Assembly: GCA_023135505.1 (NCBI GenBank)
Contig: JAGLTA010000143.1
Coordinates: forward strand, 1 to 6,121
Direction: 5' to 3'
Source: Candidatus Parcubacteria bacterium
GTDB lineage: Bacteria > Patescibacteriota > Patescibacteriia > JAACEG01
DNA: 6,121 nucleotides
Below the pieces are notes generated by a model. It was given only the letters and a program-made list of their open reading frames with translations, had not been told where the DNA came from and made no database searches. Shown one piece after another: positions 1 through 5,312 of the stretch; the stretch's first letter is position 1, and every line of letters starts with the position of its first letter. Made by a program: the position numbers and the translations under genes.

Positions 1-1
1 T

Positions 2-295
2 AATAGGGCATTGGAAATAAAAACAAAATATAACAAGATTGAACCGATAAAATGGGGGTTAAAGCAAGATTTTATGGGACTAATTAAAGATATTGGCGAC
101 CTTTCAAAAATACTTATGGTTTACGATGGATATAGAAATGATTTTAACCAAGATACTAAAAAGGCATTAGAACATGAATTGATTGATGTATTATGGGCAA
201 TTATTGTGATTGCAGATAAAACAGAAGTTGACTTGAAAAAAAGTTTTTATAAAACAATGAACGATTTAGAAAAAAGATTAAATAAATCCGCTTAA
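2..295 (+). CDS. MazG-like nucleotide pyrophosphohydrolase, 5' end cut by window edge
   Basis: This is a small all-alpha MazG-type protein. The family hydrolyses NTPs or dNTPs to the monophosphate plus pyrophosphate, using Mg2+ held by an ExxE...ExxD pattern, usually as house-cleaning of the nucleotide pool. Counting residues from the TTG at 11, the first metal motif is D27-x-x-D30 (family usually Glu) and the second is E56-x-x-D59, inside the helix ELIDVLWAI. A final amphipathic helix (about 73-91) ends the protein. The frame is open leftwards to base 2 and reads N-R-A before the TTG, and no ribosome site precedes that TTG. Family members I remember have more N-terminal helix, so I treat the gene as 5'-partial rather than starting at 11. 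It lies 16 nt before mreB with no terminator between, so co-transcription is likely. The substrate cannot be told from sequence. Confidence 0.72.
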   Translation, partial: NRALEIKTKYNKIEPIKWGLKQDFMGLIKDIGDLSKILMVYDGYRNDFNQDTKKALEHELIDVLWAIIVIADKTEVDLKKSFYKTMNDLEKRLNKSA

Positions 296-305
296 TTCTT
301 AATTC
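292..305 (+). repeat. tandem 7-nt direct repeat TTAATTC x2
   Basis: Two exact adjacent copies of TTAATTC (292-298 and 299-305) span the TAA stop of the MazG-like gene and most of the 16-nt gap before mreB. In DNA this AT-rich it may be chance. It offers no Shine-Dalgarno sequence to mreB and no hairpin. Confidence 0.4.
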
Positions 306-311
306 ATTTTT

Positions 312-1367
312 ATGTTTAATTTTAAAAAAAAATTTTCGCAAAATATCAGCATAGATTTGGGAACCTCAAATATTCTGATGCACACGGGAGAAAAGGGAAT
401 CATTGTCAACGAACCGTCTATTGTGGCTATTAACAATAAAACAGATCAAATCATATCTGTCGGGCATGAAGCGAAAAAAATGATAGGGCGCATCCCGCCG
501 TATATTAAAGTTATTAAGCCACTCGTGCACGGCATAGTTTCAGATTTTGAAGTGACGGAAAAAATGTTAAAATATTTTATTGAACGGATACAAAGCAATC
601 ATCTGATAAATATATCCCGCCCGCGCGTTATTATCGGCATTCCAATTGGCATTACAGAAGTTGAAAAAAAAGCGGTTGAAGATGCGGTAATGTCAGCAGG
701 CGTAAAAGAGGTTTTTTTAATTGAATTGCCAATCGCCGCGGCTTTGGGAGCTGGATTACATATAGAAAACGCAAGCGGAAATTTAATAGTTGACATCGGC
801 GGCGGCATAACTGAGATTGCCGTTATCTCTTTAGAAGGAGTTGTTAATTGGAAAAAACTTGATGTTGCTGGCAATAAATTTGATCAAAATATAATTCAAG
901 CGGTTCGCGATGAATTTAATGTTTTATTAGGAGAAACTATCGCAGAAGATGTTAAGATAAAAATTGGTTCAGCAATGCCTTTAGAGAAAGAGTTAAAAAT
1001 GAATGTGCGCGGAAGGGATCTTATTTCCGGGCTGCCGAAAGAGATTATTTTAAATAATACTCAAATTAAAAATGCTTTAAATCGGTCCCTGACAATAATC
1101 GCCGATAGCATAAAATCTATATTAGAAATAACTCCGCCCGAGCTTGTCGCGGATATTTATCAAAAAGGAATAATAATTTGCGGCGGCGGCGCATTATTAA
1201 AAGGGTTTGAAAAATTTATAAACAGCGCTATAAAAATTCCCGTTGTTTTGGCGGACGATCCGCTAACTTGCTCTATTCGCGGCTCTAGCGTTTTGTTTGA
1301 AGACGAAAAAATGCTTAAAAATATTATGTCTTTTGTAAATAATAGCCCTATTAGCCGGCAAATTTAG
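312..1367 (+). CDS. mreB: rod shape-determining protein MreB (actin-like ATPase)
   Basis: MreB is a bacterial actin that polymerises into short membrane-bound filaments and steers the cell-wall elongation machinery. At 351 aa it is close to the usual 330-350. Visible motifs are phosphate-1 DLGTSN (15-20), the connect-1 region (about 109-128), phosphate-2 DIGGGITE (161-168), the adenosine motif CGGGALLKGF (290-299) and the C-terminal ADDPLTCSIRG (314-324). The N-terminus MFNFKKKF is a short hydrophobic/basic stretch that could touch the membrane. Unusually, the normal IEEP reads IELP, giving Leu139 in place of the Glu before Pro, and the normal GGGTTE reads GGGITE, giving Ile166. Both positions are linked to ATP hydrolysis. 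ATG 312 is the only start that keeps phosphate-1. No Shine-Dalgarno sequence is present. Codons 5-7 form a run of nine A. The stop is TAG. It heads the mreBCD-mrdA cluster. Confidence 0.97.
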   Translation: MFNFKKKFSQNISIDLGTSNILMHTGEKGIIVNEPSIVAINNKTDQIISVGHEAKKMIGRIPPYIKVIKPLVHGIVSDFEVTEKMLKYFIERIQSNHLINISRPRVIIGIPIGITEVEKKAVEDAVMSAGVKEVFLIELPIAAALGAGLHIENASGNLIVDIGGGITEIAVISLEGVVNWKKLDVAGNKFDQNIIQAVRDEFNVLLGETIAEDVKIKIGSAMPLEKELKMNVRGRDLISGLPKEIILNNTQIKNALNRSLTIIADSIKSILEITPPELVADIYQKGIIICGGGALLKGFEKFINSAIKIPVVLADDPLTCSIRGSSVLFEDEKMLKNIMSFVNNSPISRQI

Positions 1368-1373
1368 CAGTTA

Positions 1374-1402
1374 TTGCATAAAAACAATGAAACAGATTTA
1401 AT
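1374..1402 (+). promoter_or_regulatory. possible internal promoter for mreC
   Basis: In the 43-nt mreB-mreC gap, TTGCAT (1374-1379) and TTTAAT (1397-1402) are 17 nt apart, a good fit to sigma-70 -35/-10 boxes. Transcription would start near 1409, one or two bases before the mreC ATG at 1411, giving an almost leaderless message. AT-rich DNA produces such matches by chance, so support is weak. Confidence 0.22.
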
Positions 1403-1410
1403 AAATTAAA

Positions 1411-2226
1411 ATGTTCGTTAAGAAAAAAATTAAATTACAACTATTTGTTATTTCGGCAGTTATGGTACTGTCTGTTTTTTTATTTAAAACAAAAAATAAT
1501 ATAATTGCAAATAGTTGGCCTGCAAAAATTTTTATTAAAATTCAATCACAGACAAGCGTTTTTTTCGCGCGTTTTAATAAATCTTTTTCTATTTTTTTTA
1601 ATAATGAAAACGCCTTATGCGATATTGAAAAAATAATAGAAAATCGGCTGATTGTACAGCAAGAAAAAAATAAGATTTTAATAGAAGAGAATGAAAACTT
1701 AAAATCAACGCTTAATTTTTTGTCTGATAGCGGTTATTTGCACAATAACAAGGATACTTTTGCGAGCGCTTATATAATAAGCAAAGATCAGGCAGACCAA
1801 TCTATAATAATAATAAACAAAGGACTAAAAGATGGATTGCGCGCGGGAATGCCGATAATTAAAGATAGAGGAATTTTAATCGGCAAGATAATAAAAACTG
1901 GCGATTTTATTTCCTATGTAATTTTAACCACAGACAATAGAAGCCAATTCGCGGTTTCAATAAATAATGAAGAAAAAATTAGCGGATTGGCCTGTGGAAA
2001 TTATAATTTAACCGTCAGAATGGATTTGATTCCAATTGATAAAGATATTCAAATAGGTGACATTGTTGTAACCTCGGGATCTGAAAAATTCATCCCTCCA
2101 GGATTAATAGTCGGCAAGATCGTGAAAATCAATAAAAACGATAATGATATTTTTCAAAGCGCTGAATTAGCGCCATTATTACCTATGGATAATTTGAATA
2201 TTGTAACCATTCTAAAAAATGAATAA
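1411..2226 (+). CDS. mreC: rod shape-determining protein MreC
   Basis: MreC is a bitopic membrane protein whose outer part forms tubes or filaments and activates PBP2-RodA. At 271 aa the length is normal. The order is: a basic N-terminus (KKKIK), one membrane helix (about 10-26), a juxtamembrane helix, a coiled coil (about 68-105, Glu/Lys/Asn-rich), then two beta domains. Family landmarks are NKGLKDGLRAGMPII (136-150), GILIGKI (154-160), GDIVVTSGSEKFIPPG (216-231) and VGKIVKI (234-240), matching the conserved G-D-x-V-x-T-S-G ... PPG-x-x-VG pattern. It starts 43 nt after mreB with no Shine-Dalgarno sequence. Its last eight bases contain the mreD start (ATGAATAA), so the two are probably translationally coupled. 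Base composition is even more AT-rich than mreB. Confidence 0.95.
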   Translation: MFVKKKIKLQLFVISAVMVLSVFLFKTKNNIIANSWPAKIFIKIQSQTSVFFARFNKSFSIFFNNENALCDIEKIIENRLIVQQEKNKILIEENENLKSTLNFLSDSGYLHNNKDTFASAYIISKDQADQSIIIINKGLKDGLRAGMPIIKDRGILIGKIIKTGDFISYVILTTDNRSQFAVSINNEEKISGLACGNYNLTVRMDLIPIDKDIQIGDIVVTSGSEKFIPPGLIVGKIVKINKNDNDIFQSAELAPLLPMDNLNIVTILKNE

Positions 2227-2734
2227 GAAAATTAAAAAAATTTCTATTAATTTTTTAATTTTTTTTATGTTATTTGCCGCGCAATCGGCAATAATCGCAA
2301 ATGCAATTTATCCATTAAACAGATTACAGTTGTTTTTATCGCTATTATCAGTAATACTGCTATTTAATAAAAATGATAATTATATTTGGGCGTGGTGGAT
2401 TGCGTTTGCTATTATTTTAAATAGTTATTCTATTTATCCGATTTTTATCATTCCGTTAATTATAACTTTTACAATTTTAATATCAGAGTTTTCTTTTAAT
2501 AATTTTTTTACAAACCGATCATATTATTCGCTTATAGTTGTCTGTTTTATCGCTACAATTTTTTACAATGTATCTTTATTATTGATAAAACATATAATTA
2601 ACAGTTTGTATTTTCAAAAAATGAGTTTTACATTTGGTATTTTTTTTATTGATTTATTATGGCAGATACCATTTAATTCATTGGCGGCAATTATACTTTT
2701 TGCGTTTTTTAAAAAATTAAAATATGCAAGATAA
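2219..2734 (+). CDS. mreD: putative rod shape-determining protein MreD (integral membrane)
   Basis: This 171-aa, very hydrophobic protein has five or six likely membrane segments (about 9-30, 33-49, 55-69, 71-90, 103-125 and 136-163), a basic N-terminus (MNKKIKK) and a basic C-terminus (KKLKYAR). MreD normally has about 160-170 residues and five or six helices and sits in the inner membrane with MreC and the PBP2-RodA pair. I see no diagnostic sequence motif. The call rests on size, topology and the position between mreC and the PBP2 gene, which is the canonical order. It overlaps mreC by 8 nt and mrdA by 11 nt, so expression is likely coupled to both. Codon choice is extremely A/T-heavy. An uncharacterised membrane protein in the MreD slot is the alternative. 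Confidence 0.8.
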   Translation: MNKKIKKISINFLIFFMLFAAQSAIIANAIYPLNRLQLFLSLLSVILLFNKNDNYIWAWWIAFAIILNSYSIYPIFIIPLIITFTILISEFSFNNFFTNRSYYSLIVVCFIATIFYNVSLLLIKHIINSLYFQKMSFTFGIFFIDLLWQIPFNSLAAIILFAFFKKLKYAR

Positions 2735-4688
2735 AAACCTTTTTCAGCCATTTAAGGCAATTAAAAAAATTAATCGCAATAATCAATTTCTTGGAGATTC
2801 TTCAGTTATTATTCCTATTAACAAAAATAGCGATGATGATAAAAGTTTTATCGGGTCATCAATTGATAAAAAAAGACTGGCGATATTTTTGTCGTTTATA
2901 TTATTATTAATTTTAGCGCTATTCTTGCGAATTTTTTACTTACAGATTATTAAAGGCGATTATTATTTTGGAATTGCCGAGGGGAATAGAATAAAAACAG
3001 AGATTATTAAAGCAAAAAGAGGAGTTATTTATGATAAAAATTTAAAACAATTGGTTTATAATAGACCTAATTTTTCTTTAGTAATAATTCCAAACTTGTT
3101 TTTCAATGAATTTTGTCCAGCTAAAAAAAATGAAGAATGTAAAAATAATGGCTTGAATTTTATAATAAGCATTTTTCAAAATAAAGAATATGATGAAAAT
3201 TTTATCAATAATTTAAGATTAAATTTATATAAGATTAATATAGAGTTAAAACAGGAAACAATACTTGCTGAAAATATCGCATATCAAGACGCGCTTAATT
3301 TGAAAAATATCATTCAAAATATAGATTGGCTCAATTTAAAAATTGACAGCGCGAGAGAATATTTTCCTTTAGCAAGTATGTCGCATTGGATCGGATATAC
3401 AGGCAGGATAAACCAGGAAGAATTAAAAGACAGTAAAAACGAAAATTATTTATTAAATGATTATATCGGCAAAATAGGGATTGAAAAATATTACGAAAAA
3501 GTTTTAAAAGGCAAGGATGGAAGAAAGGAGATAGAGGTTAACGCATTGGGCGAGGAAAAAGATGTTGTGAGTATAACTTCTCCTGAAAACGGACTAAATT
3601 TGTATTTAACAATAGACTATGAATTACAGCAGGAAGTTGAAGGCATCATTAATAGACAGTTAACAAAAATAAAAAAATATAAAGCCGCAGTTGTCGCGAT
3701 AAATCCGCAAAATGGCGAAATTTTAGCATTAGTGAGTATTCCGAGTTTTTCATCAAACGATTTTGCCTATAAAATAGATGCTGAAAAATACCAATCTTTG
3801 CTTAATAATATTGATAAACCGCTGTTTCATAGGGCAGTTACTGGTACATATCCTTCAGGGTCAATAATCAAGCCGGTAATCGCTGTAGCCGCGTTAGAAG
3901 AGGGAATAATTACACAATACACATCTTTTTTAAGCGTTGGCGGAATATCAATAGGAGGGTGGTTTTTTCCAGATTGGCAAGCTGGCGGGCACGGATCTGC
4001 GAATGTCAGGAAGGCGATTGCTAATTCAGTTAACACATTTTTTTATATAGTCGGCGGCGGTTATAATAATTTTAGCGGATTAGGAGTAGAAAAAATAAAA
4101 GAATATGGAGAAAAATTCGGCTTAAACAATAAGACAGGCATAGACTTGCCTTATGAAGCAAGCGGCTTTTTACCGACAAAAGAATGGAAGAAAGAGGTGA
4201 GAGGCGAGAATTGGTATATTGGCGATACTTATCATTTAGCAATCGGGCAGGGAGATTTATTGATAACGCCGCTTCAAGCCGCTGTTTTCACATCTATTAT
4301 CGCAAACGGAGGAATTTATTATCGCCCTCATTTGCTAAAAAAAATTTTAAATGAGGACGGTAAAACTATAAAAGAAATAAATTCCGAAATCGTGAGAGAG
4401 AATTTTATAGGCAAAAAAAATTTACAGATAGCGGCTATGGGAATGCGCGATTGCGTGACTTACGGAAGTTGCCGTTATCTTGCTAATCTTCCGATCAAAG
4501 CCGCTGGCAAGACTGGCACGGCTGAGCATTCTAAAGGCAAGGATCCGCACGCTTGGTTCACATGTTTCGCTCCTTTTGATAATCCTGAAATTGTTTTGGC
4601 TGTTTTAATTGAAGAAGGCGAGGGCGGATCAAAAACAGCGGCTCCTGTTGCAAAAGAAATTTTAAAATGGTATCTTAATAAAGATTAA
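2724..4688 (+). CDS. mrdA: penicillin-binding protein 2, elongation-specific D,D-transpeptidase
   Basis: This class B PBP crosslinks new peptidoglycan during elongation. At 654 aa it is of normal size. The order is a cytoplasmic tail (1-51), one membrane anchor (about 52-71), the PBP dimerisation/pedestal domain (about 88-285, beginning near NRIKTEIIKAKRGVIYD) and the transpeptidase domain (about 318-650). Active-site motifs are S380-I-I-K383 (S380 is the acyl-enzyme nucleophile), S435-V-N437, and K596-T-G598 in AAGKTGTAE. The stretch FPDWQAGGHGSANVRKAIA (415-433) is typical of PBP2. ATG 2724 is the only ATG, GTG or TTG codon before the anchor, so the long tail is real. It contains cysteines at 131, 139, 577, 583 and 614, all on the outer side. 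It overlaps mreD by 11 nt. No rodA follows; greA starts 26 nt downstream. A SpoVD/FtsI-type PBP is unlikely, because I see no PASTA domain and the neighbours are mreBCD. Confidence 0.94.
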   Translation: MQDKNLFQPFKAIKKINRNNQFLGDSSVIIPINKNSDDDKSFIGSSIDKKRLAIFLSFILLLILALFLRIFYLQIIKGDYYFGIAEGNRIKTEIIKAKRGVIYDKNLKQLVYNRPNFSLVIIPNLFFNEFCPAKKNEECKNNGLNFIISIFQNKEYDENFINNLRLNLYKINIELKQETILAENIAYQDALNLKNIIQNIDWLNLKIDSAREYFPLASMSHWIGYTGRINQEELKDSKNENYLLNDYIGKIGIEKYYEKVLKGKDGRKEIEVNALGEEKDVVSITSPENGLNLYLTIDYELQQEVEGIINRQLTKIKKYKAAVVAINPQNGEILALVSIPSFSSNDFAYKIDAEKYQSLLNNIDKPLFHRAVTGTYPSGSIIKPVIAVAALEEGIITQYTSFLSVGGISIGGWFFPDWQAGGHGSANVRKAIANSVNTFFYIVGGGYNNFSGLGVEKIKEYGEKFGLNNKTGIDLPYEASGFLPTKEWKKEVRGENWYIGDTYHLAIGQGDLLITPLQAAVFTSIIANGGIYYRPHLLKKILNEDGKTIKEINSEIVRENFIGKKNLQIAAMGMRDCVTYGSCRYLANLPIKAAGKTGTAEHSKGKDPHAWFTCFAPFDNPEIVLAVLIEEGEGGSKTAAPVAKEILKWYLNKD

Positions 4689-4714
4689 AAATTAAAATTT
4701 TAACACAAAAAATT

Positions 4715-5170
4715 ATGAATAAAAATTTAATCACCCCAGCTGGTTTAGAAAAATTAAAAAAAGAACTTTATAAATTAAAAACAGTCAAGCGTCCAGCGCT
4801 TACAGAAAGAATAAAGAATGCTAAAGAGCTTGGCGATTTAAGTGAAAATGCGGATTATCAAGACGCTAAAGATGAGCAGGGTTTTATGGAAGGAAGAATT
4901 TCGGAATTGGAAAATATTATAAAAACAGCTACCGTGGTAGATAGAAAAACTGGCGATAAAATCGGCATAAGTTCAGTCGTGAGACTTAAAAGCGGGGATA
5001 ATATTATTGAATATACGATCGTAGGCGCAAGCGAGGCTGATTTGTTGAATAAGAGAATTTCCAATGAGTCGCCTTTGGGTGCAGCTTTAATGGATAAAAA
5101 ATCCGGCGATAAAATCATAATTGAAACCCCAAGCGGAAAAGCGAAGTATGAGATTTTAGAGGTGAGTTAA
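4715..5170 (+). CDS. greA: transcription elongation factor GreA
   Basis: GreA enters the RNA polymerase secondary channel and stimulates cleavage of backtracked RNA, rescuing stalled complexes. At 151 aa it is close to the usual 155-160. The N-terminal coiled coil (about 8-72) carries the tip motif GDLSENADYQDAKDEQGF (40-57). The acidic tip residues D41 and E44, which coordinate the catalytic Mg2+ with polymerase, are both present. The C-terminal FKBP-like domain (about 80-151) includes ISNESPLGAAL (115-125) and GDKIIIETPSGKAKYEI (131-147). The start matches the family N-terminus (ITPAGLEKLKKEL). It lies 26 nt after mrdA with no terminator between, so it probably rides on the mre transcript. 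The terminator just downstream is the likely end of that transcript. greA next to lysS is a familiar pairing in several bacterial groups. Confidence 0.97.
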   Translation: MNKNLITPAGLEKLKKELYKLKTVKRPALTERIKNAKELGDLSENADYQDAKDEQGFMEGRISELENIIKTATVVDRKTGDKIGISSVVRLKSGDNIIEYTIVGASEADLLNKRISNESPLGAALMDKKSGDKIIIETPSGKAKYEILEVS

Positions 5171-5187
5171 AAATAAACTTTATATTA

Positions 5188-5220
5188 TAAAAATCGACCA
5201 TTTAAAATAGTCGGTTTTTA
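5188..5220 (+). terminator. intrinsic terminator after greA, probably bidirectional
   Basis: An 11-bp stem pairs 5188-5198 (TAAAAATCGAC) with 5210-5220 (GTCGGTTTTTA), with one G-U wobble (5194/5214) and an 11-nt loop (5199-5209). The 3' arm supplies a T5 tract, so the U-run doubles as part of the stem. The matching A5 on the 5' side gives a U-tract on the opposite strand as well. It begins 18 nt after the greA stop and separates the mre-greA unit from lysS. Only four pairs in the stem are G-C or G-U, so it is of moderate strength. Confidence 0.75.
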
Positions 5221-5258
5221 ATTTGATAAAAAAATGGAAAAATGGAAAGTTTAATCCC

Positions 5259-5286
5259 TTGCAAAATATTTCAAATAATATAAAAT
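5259..5286 (+). promoter_or_regulatory. candidate sigma-70-type promoter for lysS
   Basis: TTGCAA (5259-5264) and TAAAAT (5281-5286) are separated by 16 nt in the only sizeable intergenic gap, downstream of the terminator. Transcription would start near 5293 and leave about a 20-nt leader without a Shine-Dalgarno sequence. The position after a terminator and before a gene supports it. The AT-rich background weakens the sequence match. Confidence 0.42.
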
Positions 5287-5312
5287 TAAGATAAATTTAA
5301 TTAGATTTATTT

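Noticed and set aside
228..255. Possible mreB promoter inside the MazG-like gene (TTGACT at 228-233, TAAAAC at 250-255, spacer 16)
   Set aside because: The -10 match is only 4 of 6, and the sequence is fully explained as coding sequence in an AT-rich gene. A better TATAAA (248-253) has too short a spacer (14).
599..874. Minus-strand open frame opposite mreB
   Set aside because: It lies wholly within mreB, shows no family resemblance, and is explained by the codon bias of the coding strand. The same applies to the minus-strand frames at 3827-4036 (mrdA), 4858-5118 (greA) and 5588-5905 (lysS).
2705..2716. T6A6 palindrome just before the mrdA start as an operator or terminator
   Set aside because: It is coding sequence of mreD (F-F-K-K), has no loop for a hairpin, and is a likely chance product of the base composition.
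5234..5254. Six-codon mini-ORF (MEKWKV) in the leader region before lysS, within a tandem AAATGGAA repeat (5232-5247)
   Set aside because: It lies upstream of the candidate lysS promoter, so it would not be on that transcript. It has no ribosome site and contains only two Lys codons. No attenuator hairpin lies between it and lysS.
5171..5312. T-box or lysine riboswitch controlling lysS
   Set aside because: The gap is only 142 nt and 33 nt of it is the greA terminator. I see no T-box consensus, specifier stem or lysine-riboswitch fold.
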